Assembly (NCBI GenBank): GCA_030665795.1
Contig: DAOUZD010000009.1
Span: 1 to 10,872 of the forward strand
Direction: 5' to 3'
DNA length: 10,872 nt
Source: Dehalococcoides sp.
GTDB lineage: Bacteria > Chloroflexota > Dehalococcoidia > Dehalococcoidales > RBG-16-60-22
The notes under the pieces are model-generated. The model worked only from the letters and a program-made list of their open reading frames with translations. It had not been told where the DNA came from and ran no database searches. Of the stretch, positions 1-7,095 are shown piece after piece (the first letter of the stretch is position 1; every line of letters begins with the position of its first letter). The position numbers and the translations under genes are program-made.

Positions 1-137
1 AGTGCTATTACGAATGAAATGAAACCCATCAAAAGAAGAAACCAACCAGCCTGAGCATTGCCAACAAAAAGCATAAAAGCACCAGCAATGATACAAATAG
101 CAGGAAAAGTTCTAGCAAAGACCTTGAAACTAAACAT
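1..137 (-). CDS. Small hydrophobic membrane protein, partial (N-terminal 45 residues)
   Basis: A leftward reading frame starts with ATG at 137 and stays open to the window edge, so the C-terminus is missing. A perfect AGGAGG lies at 144-149, six bases before the start, and a promoter lies just upstream (162-190), so this is very likely a real gene. The visible protein begins MFSFKVFARTFPA. Two hydrophobic stretches follow, roughly residues 12-26 and 31-45, separated by a short GNAQAG turn. This fits a small integral membrane protein with at least two spans. I recognise no family. The codons look richer in A/T than those of the ABC operon to the right. The gene faces away from the ABC operon, so the two are divergent neighbours. 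Confidence 0.7.
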   Translation of the reverse strand, partial: MFSFKVFARTFPAICIIAGAFMLFVGNAQAGWFLLLMGFISFVIA

Positions 138-161
138 GGTAAACCTCCTGTTCGTTAGAGC

Positions 162-190
162 ATTATAGAGAGGCTAACAGCCAAATGCAA
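162..190 (-). promoter_or_regulatory. Sigma70-type promoter for the leftward partial gene at 1-137
   Basis: On the minus strand a perfect TATAAT (-10) lies at 162-167. A weak -35, TTGCAT, lies at 185-190 with a spacer of exactly 17 bases. Transcription would start near 155, giving a short leader of about 18 bases that contains the AGGAGG. The -10 is strong and the -35 matches only three of six positions. Confidence 0.55.
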
Positions 191-206
191 ACAAAACCTA
201 GTTTCG

Positions 207-293
207 GGGAGTTTTAGAGGGGCGAAGCCCCTCCCTTCTATAAATAATCCCCCTCTCCTTGATAAGGAGAGGGGGACAAAGAGGGTGAGGTTA
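207..293 (+). repeat. Two-hairpin dispersed repeat, copy 1
   Basis: This intergenic element carries two perfect hairpins. The first is a 7-bp stem with a GAA loop (217-223 paired with 227-233). The second is a 13-bp stem with a GAT loop (248-260 paired with 264-276). A conserved lead GGGAGTTTTAGAGGG and a tail beginning GGGGGACAAAG surround them. A second copy lies in the opposite orientation at 8226-8311. The element contains no ORF. It lies between two divergent promoters, so it is not obviously a terminator for either gene. A GC-rich tail continues to about 331 and includes an AGGGGGATAG block also found at 5721-5730. It is probably a small non-autonomous or REP-like element. Confidence 0.75.
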
Positions 294-355
294 CCATATA
301 TCCTAAGGGAAGGGGGGCTAAGGGGGATAGGTTGTTAAACAATCTCAGCTAGAGC

Positions 356-385
356 TTGAATTTTAATTTTGATTTGTGGTATTAT
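356..385 (+). promoter_or_regulatory. Candidate promoter of the NEW3-ABC operon
   Basis: TTGAAT (-35) lies at 356-361 and TATTAT (-10) at 380-385, with an 18-base spacer. Transcription would start near 392, about 40 bases before the first ATG. This is the best promoter-like pair in an AT-rich stretch that directly precedes the operon. Such stretches give chance matches, so confidence is moderate. Confidence 0.4.
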
Positions 386-433
386 CAAACGTCGTATGTT
401 AAATTCCAAAAATTACAATGAGGTGGTGAAGTA

Positions 434-1630
434 ATGAAAATAGTGAGAGTACTCTGTCTTTTGCTGGTGAGCCTGATGGCGGTTAGTCCGCTGGGTAGTG
501 TCTTTGCCCAGGAAGAACAATACGAGCTGACCCTCACGCCAAGTGACGGACGCTATGATATGATAATCATATCGGGCAGGGATAAGGATTTCCGAGTCGA
601 TTTAGAAAATCCGGGTGAAGCGGCGGTTGATAAAATTTCTTTCTCTGGCGAGACACCGGAGGGGTGGACGATTAAGTTCGACCCGCCAAGGTTGGCTTCT
701 TTAGCGGCTTTTGATAATGAAAGAGTTTATGCCAATATAAATGTGCCGGAAGGAACCGCGGCTGGTGATTACTTTGTTTCCCTCAGCGCCTCGGGAGAGC
801 AAGCTTCCACAGAGAAGATTGATATCAGGGTTACCGTAAAAATCCTGGAGAGAGAGGAAACAATTGAGATGAGGGCGATACACCCTAGAATAGAGGCGAT
901 TGCCGGAGCGGATTTTGTTTTAGAGGTAGAGTTTAAATTTGTCGGGGAGATGCTGGGTGAATCCCGTTCCTTTGAGCTGGCGCCCAAGGCGCCCCAGGGC
1001 TGGGAAGCCTATATGACGCCACAGTTTGAAAAGGAAAAGCACATATCGGCTATCGACCTCAAGCCGGGGGGAGTTGCCTATACCGATAAAACTAGACTCG
1101 TCGCCAAGGCGCCCTTCTGGCCCTTGCCCGAGCCTGGAGAATACAAGATAATTCTGGAAGCCGTTTCCGGCGACTTGAAGGATTCCCTTGAGCTTACGGC
1201 GGTAATCACGGCGAGATATAATCTACTTCTCGCTCCGGCTGGAGAGCGTTATAACACCACCGCCACTGCCGGTAGGGATAACTATTTCTCGATACAAGTA
1301 GGAAACCTGGGCACGGCACCGATTGATAAAGTCAACTTCTCTTCGGAAAAACCGGGAGGGTGGGCCATTGAGTTCAAGCCAGACAAAGTGGATTCATTAG
1401 AGGCTCTCGATACTCAAACCTTAGATATAAATATAAAGCCACCACCGGAAACTATTGCCGGGGATTACGTGATTATCCTCAGAGCCTCCGGAGTGCAGGC
1501 TACATCTGACACGCTTAGTATCAGGGTTACGGTAGAAACGCCTACCATCTGGGGGTGGGTTGGAATAGGCATCATAGTCATTGTCATTATTGGCCTGGTG
1601 TTCATCTTTATGCGGTTTAGTCGGCGGTAG
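434..1630 (+). CDS. Exported NEW3/Ig-like domain protein with C-terminal membrane anchor
   Basis: This 398-residue protein has a Sec signal peptide, residues 1-25, with likely cleavage after VFA. Three beta-sandwich domains of the NEW3 type (NPCBM-associated) follow, roughly residues 30-135, 150-258 and 262-367. It ends in a transmembrane helix (about 371-393) and a basic tail, FSRR. Domains 1 and 3 are the same length and align without gaps. I count 47 identical residues of 106, including GRD, an invariant GW pair (G77-W78 and G309-W310), GDY and IRVTV. Domain 2 keeps a GW (189-190) but is more divergent. The product should sit outside the membrane, anchored at its C-terminus. The start is fixed by AGGTGG at 421-426. 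The ATPase gene begins three bases after the stop, so this is the likely extracytoplasmic partner of the ABC exporter. It has no visible catalytic residues, and its ligand cannot be told. Confidence 0.85.
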   Translation: MKIVRVLCLLLVSLMAVSPLGSVFAQEEQYELTLTPSDGRYDMIIISGRDKDFRVDLENPGEAAVDKISFSGETPEGWTIKFDPPRLASLAAFDNERVYANINVPEGTAAGDYFVSLSASGEQASTEKIDIRVTVKILEREETIEMRAIHPRIEAIAGADFVLEVEFKFVGEMLGESRSFELAPKAPQGWEAYMTPQFEKEKHISAIDLKPGGVAYTDKTRLVAKAPFWPLPEPGEYKIILEAVSGDLKDSLELTAVITARYNLLLAPAGERYNTTATAGRDNYFSIQVGNLGTAPIDKVNFSSEKPGGWAIEFKPDKVDSLEALDTQTLDINIKPPPETIAGDYVIILRASGVQATSDTLSIRVTVETPTIWGWVGIGIIVIVIIGLVFIFMRFSRR

Positions 1631-1633
1631 TCA

Positions 1634-2602
1634 ATGAGTGAAAAGTTTGCCATCGAAACACAGGACCTGACCAAAAGGTATGACAGCGCTACGGTAGTTG
1701 ACTGCCTCAATCTGCACGTTAAAGAAAATGAGGTATTCGGCTTGCTCGGTCCCAACGGCGCCGGCAAAACGACGACCATTCTCATGCTGATGGGACTGAC
1801 TGAGCCTACCTCCGGTAGCGCTTGGGTCTACGGGTTTAATCCTACCAGAGAGCCGCTTAAGGTGAAGCGCCTGGTCGGCTATCTGCCGGAAAAGGTGGGC
1901 TTTTATGATAACCTCACCGCCAGAGAAAACCTGCGGTTTATTGCCGACTTAAATAATATCAGCTATGACGAAGCTAATAAGCGAATTGACGAGGTGCTGG
2001 AGACGGTAGGTCTGACTGACGCCGAGATAATGGAGCAGGTTGGCCCGAATAGCAAGAGAGAGAAGACGGTGGGCAAATACTCCCGGGGGATGAAGCAACG
2101 CCTGGGAATAGCTGATGTCTTAATCAAAAAGCCAAAGGTAGTCTTCTTTGACGAGCCGACGGCGGGGTTAGACCCGAAAGGGATTAACCAAATCCTTGAC
2201 ATGGTAGCTGGTCTGCCCAAAATGGGGACAACGGTGGTGCTCTGTTCGCACCAGTTGTACCAGATGCAAAGGGTATGTCACAGCATCGGCATACTATCCA
2301 AGGGCAAAATGGTGATTGAGGGTGCTATCGACAAACTGGGTCGAGAAGCTTTGGCGGGAGGCCGCTATCAGATAGAAGTGGAGACAGTCCAGCCGAGTCC
2401 TGAGCTTATTGATGTTATCCGGGGGATTAAGGGGGTAATAACCGTAGATGCTCAGGAAAATATCCTTCTGGTCAGCACTGATGCTGACTTACGGGCAGCA
2501 ATATCAAAAGCGGTGGTGCAAAACGATTTCCCGCTGATTCAAATGAAGATACAGGAATTCTCGCTGGATGATATTTACATGAGGTATTTTCGTGAGGAGT
2601 AA
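1634..2602 (+). CDS. ABC transporter ATP-binding protein (ABC-2 exporter type)
   Basis: This 322-residue cytoplasmic ATPase powers the adjacent permease. Visible motifs are Walker A GPNGAGKT at 39-46, a Q-loop region reading GYLPE at 82-86 (as in many ABC-2 exporters, with no clear Gln), a signature YSRGMKQR at 149-156 in place of LSGGQ, Walker B VVFFDE ending at E174 followed by the D-loop AGLD, and the H-loop His206. A C-terminal extension of about 90 residues follows the nucleotide-binding domain, as is common in CcmA/NosF/NatA-like proteins. The ATG lies three bases after the stop of the NEW3 gene with only a weak Shine-Dalgarno, so translation is probably coupled. The substrate is unknown. 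The signature motif and partner permease point to an exporter or envelope-maintenance role, not solute import. Confidence 0.95.
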   Translation: MSEKFAIETQDLTKRYDSATVVDCLNLHVKENEVFGLLGPNGAGKTTTILMLMGLTEPTSGSAWVYGFNPTREPLKVKRLVGYLPEKVGFYDNLTARENLRFIADLNNISYDEANKRIDEVLETVGLTDAEIMEQVGPNSKREKTVGKYSRGMKQRLGIADVLIKKPKVVFFDEPTAGLDPKGINQILDMVAGLPKMGTTVVLCSHQLYQMQRVCHSIGILSKGKMVIEGAIDKLGREALAGGRYQIEVETVQPSPELIDVIRGIKGVITVDAQENILLVSTDADLRAAISKAVVQNDFPLIQMKIQEFSLDDIYMRYFREE

Positions 2603-2611
2603 GTTAAATCG

Positions 2612-3535
2612 ATGACGGCTATTTTACGTAAAGAACTGGCTGACTATTTTACCAGTGTCAGATTTATCGCCTTATTTATCCTGATGTTTTTGGTTAGTGC
2701 TGCCGGACTGGTGGGTGCCTCGCAGGGGATTCGTGGGGCAAGCCTGCCGGAAGGGATTGTCTTTTTGGGTCTCTTTACCACTTCGGGAAACGTAATCCCG
2801 TCGCTGACTTACCTCGTCGCTTTGCTGGTGCCGATAATCGGCATCGCTCTGGGTTTTGATGCCATCAATAGCGAGCGGGCCGGCGGCACGCTGAGCCGAA
2901 TCCTGGCGCAGCCTGTCTTCCGGGATAGCGTCATTAACGGGAAATTCCTGGCGGGGGTAGTTACCCTGTCGATAATGGTGGCGACCATGCTGCTGGTGAC
3001 TGCGGGCTATGGTCTGAGTATGATTGGGGTGCCGCCAACGGCGGAAGAAATCATCAGGCTCTTCTTCTATCTTTTCCTCACCATTATTTACGGGGCTTTC
3101 TGGATGGGTCTGGCTATCCTTTTCTCGGTAGTATTTCGGAGAGTAGCTGCCTCTCTGTTGTTCTCGCTGGCTCTCTGGTTATTTTTCAGCATCTTTATCC
3201 TTTTGATTGCGCCGTCTATCGCCAATGCCATAGTTTCTACTACCGATGCCTCTGCGGCGGAACTGGTGCGCAATGCGGAATTGCAGCAGATGATAACGCG
3301 GATTTCCCCGAACATCCTGTTTCAGGAGGCGACTATGGTGTTACTAGTCCCCTTAGTGCGAAGTCTGGGGATGGTAAGCACGAGTCAAGCGGCCTATATG
3401 ATACCCAATCCCCTCAGTCTCGGCCAGAGTATTCTCCTCGTCTGGCCCCACATTACCAGCCTGGTCAGCCTGAGCGCGATTTGCTTTGCCATCAGCTACG
3501 TGCTGTTTATGCGGCAGGAAATAAGACCCACCTAG
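2612..3535 (+). CDS. ABC-2 type transporter permease
   Basis: This 307-residue polytopic membrane protein has about six hydrophobic segments: near residues 17-35, 62-82, 112-137, 145-170, 174-200 and 280-300. The amphipathic N-terminus MTAILRKELADYFTS is typical of ABC-2 permeases. So is the cytoplasmic block after the second span, F82-D-A-I-N-S-E-R, GGTLSRILAQPVFR and GK at 110-111, which is the family hallmark for contact with the ATPase. A long loop (about 205-265) lies between spans 5 and 6. GAGGAG at 2594-2599 overlaps the end of the ATPase gene, and the start follows its stop by nine bases. It is the third gene of the operon, and with the ATPase it forms the transport core. The next gene is convergent, 18 bases away, so the operon ends here. 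Confidence 0.92.
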   Translation: MTAILRKELADYFTSVRFIALFILMFLVSAAGLVGASQGIRGASLPEGIVFLGLFTTSGNVIPSLTYLVALLVPIIGIALGFDAINSERAGGTLSRILAQPVFRDSVINGKFLAGVVTLSIMVATMLLVTAGYGLSMIGVPPTAEEIIRLFFYLFLTIIYGAFWMGLAILFSVVFRRVAASLLFSLALWLFFSIFILLIAPSIANAIVSTTDASAAELVRNAELQQMITRISPNILFQEATMVLLVPLVRSLGMVSTSQAAYMIPNPLSLGQSILLVWPHITSLVSLSAICFAISYVLFMRQEIRPT

Positions 3536-3553
3536 TTAGAGCACTGGCTGTGG

Positions 3554-5605
3554 CTAGGTCTTCTCGGCTGATTTTTCGGCGATAATCTTCTGGCTAACGT
3601 GCGCGGGCACCTCTTCATAGTGACTAAATTCCACAGTGTAGCTCCCTCTCCCCTGAGTCATTGACTTCAGGTCAATGGCGTAGCGCAGCACCTCAGCCAG
3701 TGGCACCTGAGCCTCAATAATATTGACGTCGCCCTCCGGGTTCATCCCCTGCACCCGGGCGCGCTTGGTATTAAGGTCGCCGATAATATCACCAGTGAGG
3801 TCACCGGGTACGGTTATCCTGATATTCATTATCGGTTCTAATAAAATGGGCTGTCCCTGGGCCAATCCTTTCTTCATCGCCTGTGCCCCGGCAATCTTGA
3901 AACATATTTCGGAAGAATCAACCGGATGGTAGCTCCCGTCATACAAAGTTGCCTTGACATCCACCACCGGGTAGTGCGCCAGCACCCCGTCCTGCACCGC
4001 TTCCTGAAACCCCTTTTCCACGGCGGGAATGTAGTTCTTGGGTACGCTACCACCGACTACCTTCTGCCCGAACTCATTACCACTGCCGCGGGGCAAAGGT
4101 TCCAGTGCCAGCAGGACATGTCCGTACTGGCCATGACCTCCACTTTGCTTCCGGTGCTTATACTCAGCGGTGGCGACGGGTGCGGTAATGGTCTCTTTAT
4201 AGGGGACCCTGGGGGTCTCCAGTCTGACACCGACGCCAAATTTACGCTGCATCTTGTCGGCGGCCACTTCAAGCTGGGTTTCACCAATTCCGTAAAGAAG
4301 GGTCTCACCGGTATCCGCCTCCCGACGCACCCGAAGGGTAGGGTCTTCCTCGCTTATTCGAGATAATGCCGCGCCCAGCTTATCCAAATCAGCCTTGGTC
4401 TTGGGGTAAACTGCCTCATCAAAGATAGGCTCAGGAAAGATAATGGGGGCAATTTTCAGCGGCTTATTCTGACTGGACAGGGTATCCCCGGTGTTGGTAA
4501 TGTTTAACTTGGCGACGGCCCCGATGTCCCCGGCGCTAACCTTGGCTACCGATTCCTGAGTCTTACCCCTCAGCATAAATAGTTGACCTATCCGTTCACC
4601 ACCACCCTGGGTTGCATTCCATACCTGGGAATTGCTATCGATAGCGCCGGTATAAACCCGGAAGTAGGTAAGTTTGCCGACGTAGGGGTCAGCGCTGGTC
4701 TTAAACACCAGAGCGGTTAGCGGGCCCTCCTGACTTGGCTCAAGTTTCTGCCCAGCGGCATCAGCTACTTCCCGTTCCTCAGGTGAGGGCAGGTAATCAT
4801 AAATCGCGTCCAGCAGCCAGTTAATCCCCACATTTTGCAGTGCGGAACCAGTTAAGATAGGGAAAACGCTGCCATTTACCGTCGCCTGCCGCAAGCCGGT
4901 CTTAAGCTCCTCCAGGCTGAGCTCCTCGCCGCCCAGGTATTTTTCAATAAGTTTGTCATCTGTTTCCGCCGCCGCCTCGACCAGCTTCTCCCGAAAGGAA
5001 TTAACCTGAGCCTCCAGGGATGATGGTATCTCAACTCCTTTCGGCGGAGAACCGGTATAACCTTTTAGCGTCAGCAGGTCAACGACGCCCTGGAAGTTAT
5101 TTTGAGCACCGATGGGTAGCTGGATTGGCAGGCATCCGGGGCCAAACCTGGACTGGATTTCGGCCACGGTGCGGAAGAAGTCGGCATTCTCGCGGTCCAT
5201 CTTATTAACGAAGATAAGGCGCGGCAGGTTAGCCTCCTGGCAGTAATCCCATACCTGCTCGCTGCCGACCTCAACGCCGGAGGCGGCGCAGATGACAATT
5301 ACGGCCCCTTCGCTAACTCGCACCGCCGCTTTAACCTCACCGACAAAGTCGGAATAACCGGGGGTATCAATAAGATTGACCTTGGTGTCCTGCCACGGAC
5401 AGGGAAGCAGGGTCAGATTAATGCTAATCTGGCGCTTTACTTCATCAGGGTCATAATCCGAGGTGCTGGACCCGTCATCGACCTTACCCAGTCGGTTAAT
5501 TGCCTTAGCGGTAAACAACATTGCTTCGGAGGCTGAGGTCTTGCCGGCGCCGGCATGAGACAGTAAAACAACGTTTCTGATATTTTCCAGTCCGTACTGC
5601 GGCAT
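3554..5605 (-). CDS. fusA: Elongation factor G-like GTPase, EF-G2 type
   Basis: This 683-residue protein has the five-domain EF-G plan: G domain about 1-280, beta-barrel domain II about 290-375, domains III to V to the end. GTPase motifs are a P-loop SHAGAGKTS at 16-24, G3 DTPGY at 80-84, G4 NKMD at 134-137 and G5 as GSAL near 255. Domain IV carries the GGHGQYGHV and GSYHPVDSSE blocks. The catalytic His of canonical EF-G (DTPGH) is Tyr84 here, and the switch I region reads KRQISI, not RGITI. Both are features of the EF-G2 paralogue group, so this is probably not the main translocase. Its role is unclear; ribosome-linked GTPase is the safe statement. AGGTGA at 5610-5615 supports the ATG start. 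It has its own promoter and no ribosomal-protein neighbours, unlike the usual str-operon fusA. Confidence 0.92.
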   Translation of the reverse strand: MPQYGLENIRNVVLLSHAGAGKTSASEAMLFTAKAINRLGKVDDGSSTSDYDPDEVKRQISINLTLLPCPWQDTKVNLIDTPGYSDFVGEVKAAVRVSEGAVIVICAASGVEVGSEQVWDYCQEANLPRLIFVNKMDRENADFFRTVAEIQSRFGPGCLPIQLPIGAQNNFQGVVDLLTLKGYTGSPPKGVEIPSSLEAQVNSFREKLVEAAAETDDKLIEKYLGGEELSLEELKTGLRQATVNGSVFPILTGSALQNVGINWLLDAIYDYLPSPEEREVADAAGQKLEPSQEGPLTALVFKTSADPYVGKLTYFRVYTGAIDSNSQVWNATQGGGERIGQLFMLRGKTQESVAKVSAGDIGAVAKLNITNTGDTLSSQNKPLKIAPIIFPEPIFDEAVYPKTKADLDKLGAALSRISEEDPTLRVRREADTGETLLYGIGETQLEVAADKMQRKFGVGVRLETPRVPYKETITAPVATAEYKHRKQSGGHGQYGHVLLALEPLPRGSGNEFGQKVVGGSVPKNYIPAVEKGFQEAVQDGVLAHYPVVDVKATLYDGSYHPVDSSEICFKIAGAQAMKKGLAQGQPILLEPIMNIRITVPGDLTGDIIGDLNTKRARVQGMNPEGDVNIIEAQVPLAEVLRYAIDLKSMTQGRGSYTVEFSHYEEVPAHVSQKIIAEKSAEKT

Positions 5606-5639
5606 GTAATCACCTGCTCTCTATGGGTTAATCGTTACT

Positions 5640-5669
5640 ATTATATCCATAATTAGGGAGGCACGGCAA
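5640..5669 (-). promoter_or_regulatory. Sigma70-type promoter of the EF-G2 gene
   Basis: On the minus strand a perfect TATAAT lies at 5640-5645. TTGCCG (-35, four of six) lies at 5664-5669, with an 18-base spacer. Transcription would start near 5633, about 28 bases before the ATG at 5605. This makes the EF-G2 gene a separate transcription unit from the transglutaminase cluster upstream. Confidence 0.6.
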
Positions 5670-5682
5670 GTTAGCTGTATTT

Positions 5683-5730
5683 ATGAGGTTAGCTACCTCA
5701 TCCCCCGAAAGGGCTTGATAAGGGGGATAG
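5683..5730 (-). repeat. Two adjacent GC-rich hairpins between the transglutaminase and EF-G2 genes
   Basis: A 7-bp stem, ATGAGGT paired with ACCTCAT (5683-5689 with 5695-5701), abuts a second 7-bp stem, ATCCCCC paired with GGGGGAT (5700-5706 with 5722-5728). The AGGGGGATAG end matches the tail after repeat copy 1 (about 321-330), so this looks like a degraded member of the same GC-rich repeat group. It lies downstream of the transglutaminase gene and could slow or end its transcription, but no T-run follows, so it is not a textbook terminator. Confidence 0.4.
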
Positions 5731-5757
5731 ATTTACAAATAATCTCTGTAGAAGTGG

Positions 5758-6582
5758 TTAGCGGGCACGCCTTCTGCGGAACAGGGACATAAACCACAAT
5801 AAGCCAATGATACTGAAGAACGGGAAGGGGAAGGAGGAGCTACCTCCGCCACTTTTGGTAACAGCGGTTAAAGGGGCTATAATTGGTTTACCGGGGCCTA
5901 TTGCCTCGGCGGATATTTCGTAGGCGGCTAACTCAGCGTTGATAAGGTCTTTCGGTAACCAGCCCAGGGGATTGTTTTTACCGGTTGCCTCCGCCCAAAT
6001 CCAGCCTGTCTCACCCTCCAGCACAAAAACCGAAGCCTTTTTATACTCTGGTAGATAAACCAGAGCGGCAGTGTGGCTGGGGCCGATGGCGATTGCCGAG
6101 CGATAGCCAGCACCTTGATACATAACGGCCAGTAGTATGGCGCTATCTTCACAATCACCGTAAGCAACGCCATCTTGTTCGATAGCGGTCGCCAGTTCAT
6201 CGGCGTTCTGGGCAAACTCGTCATGCTTGAACTGGTCTTTATCTGAGGTATAGTTTACCCTATCGCGGACAAAGTAGAATATCGCCTCAGCTCTTTGCCG
6301 CCGGTCAGGGTATTTCTGAGCAAACTGCTCACCCAAGCTATAGGCGAGATTAGTTTCCTCCCCCAGACTCTCAAAGGCGATAACCGGCCGAAACCCGGTC
6401 TCACTTATCTGATAGAAGCCATCTTCGCCAAAGGCTCGGGTCCTACTGATTCCCCAGTCATCAAACAGGTCGCCATCTGTCTCGCGGAAACCTTCTGAAG
6501 GAGTTGCCAAGGCATAACCACTAGCGGCTAACCAGATTATCAATACCAATATCAGGATTGGTAAAAGCTTAAGTTTTTTCAT
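5758..6582 (-). CDS. Exported transglutaminase-like protein with GlyGly-CTERM-like tail
   Basis: This 274-residue protein has an N-terminal signal peptide (MKKLKLLPI then a hydrophobic core to about residue 26). A transglutaminase-like cysteine protease fold follows. The candidate catalytic Cys is Cys144 in YGDCEDSAIL and the candidate His is His170 in GPSHTAAL. The third position reads WAEATG, so Glu198 stands where the family usually has Asp. The C-terminus is three-part: KSGGGSSS at about 243-250, a hydrophobic stretch at 251-268, then RRRRAR. This resembles GlyGly-CTERM sorting signals, or else a simple membrane anchor. The enzyme should act outside the membrane as a protease, peptidase or crosslinker; the substrate is unknown. 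It is last in a four-gene leftward cluster. Its ATG lies nine bases after the previous stop with no good Shine-Dalgarno, so coupled translation is likely. Confidence 0.82.
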   Translation of the reverse strand: MKKLKLLPILILVLIIWLAASGYALATPSEGFRETDGDLFDDWGISRTRAFGEDGFYQISETGFRPVIAFESLGEETNLAYSLGEQFAQKYPDRRQRAEAIFYFVRDRVNYTSDKDQFKHDEFAQNADELATAIEQDGVAYGDCEDSAILLAVMYQGAGYRSAIAIGPSHTAALVYLPEYKKASVFVLEGETGWIWAEATGKNNPLGWLPKDLINAELAAYEISAEAIGPGKPIIAPLTAVTKSGGGSSSFPFPFFSIIGLLWFMSLFRRRRAR

Positions 6583-6591
6583 TAATGACGC

Positions 6592-7077
6592 TCACAGCGG
6601 TGTGGTTAGTGCGGCATGGAGTATCAGCCCAAAGAAGACGAGGTAGCCAAAGACGTGGATACCCACGGCCACCGGCTCTTGTGCAATTTTGGCAAAGGGT
6701 ATTTTGGGAGTCAGCTTATCAATAAAGTAGAACAGGGCTATCCCGACAAACAGACTGACCACGAAACTCAAGGCTAACAGTCCCAGTCTTCTAAAATCAA
6801 AAAAGTAACCGAGTATTGGACCGCCAACCACCGTCGGTGCGGTAATCGTCCCGTGGATGACCAGACCGGCTAAAATAAAAAAGCCGGCAATGAATAGTCC
6901 GGTGGCCACCGGACTCTCGCCGATACGCTGGCGATGGGGAATATGGGGGGTAAGGGCATCCAGTGCTCTAATGCCGAGCCAGGCAAGAATAGTACAGATG
7001 AAGACCAGCCATATCGTTCTCGCCATCCAGATTAGAGCCATTACCCAGAAGGGAATTGCTAAACCCAGCTCGTTCAT
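6592..7077 (-). CDS. Membrane protein with two DUF350 (UPF0719/YjfL-like) repeats
   Basis: This 161-residue protein has about four membrane spans (roughly 17-36, 57-79, 96-118 and 136-157). It is built from an internal duplication. LDALTPHIP at 39-47 matches IDKLTPKIP at 119-127, and IGESPVATG at 52-60 matches IAQEPVAVG at 131-139. Each is followed by a hydrophobic helix ending in LVIH or LILH and then an Ala/Thr-rich segment. The D-x-LTP-x-IP then PVA-G pattern is what I know from the DUF350 (UPF0719, YjfL) family, here present twice in one chain. The function of DUF350 is not established. AGGAGG at 7085-7090 lies seven bases before the ATG and fixes the start. It sits between the SpoIIM-like and transglutaminase-like genes, which suggests a joint envelope role. 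The family call is from memory of its motifs. Confidence 0.72.
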   Translation of the reverse strand: MNELGLAIPFWVMALIWMARTIWLVFICTILAWLGIRALDALTPHIPHRQRIGESPVATGLFIAGFFILAGLVIHGTITAPTVVGGPILGYFFDFRRLGLLALSFVVSLFVGIALFYFIDKLTPKIPFAKIAQEPVAVGIHVFGYLVFFGLILHAALTTPL

Positions 7078-7095
7078 AAAATGTCCTCCTTCATA

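Noticed and set aside
240..300. The GC-rich hairpins as a CRISPR array or riboswitch.
   Set aside because: There are no regularly spaced direct repeats, and no known riboswitch core is recognisable; two inverted copies 8 kb apart fit a dispersed repeat better.
1465..1785. A 106-codon leftward open frame across the junction of the NEW3 and ATPase genes.
   Set aside because: Both genes on the plus strand are well supported and the leftward frame shows no recognisable domain or start signal.
3523..3562. Imperfect inverted repeat spanning the convergent gene ends (AAGAC and CTAG paired with CTAG and GTCTT), possible bidirectional terminator.
   Set aside because: The stem is only 5 plus 4 bp with a bulge and an 18-base loop, lies partly in coding sequence and has no T-run.
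3926..4366. A 146-codon rightward open frame antisense to the EF-G2 gene.
   Set aside because: It lies wholly inside a strongly conserved gene on the other strand, has no ribosome binding site or promoter, and its composition is that of a shadow frame.
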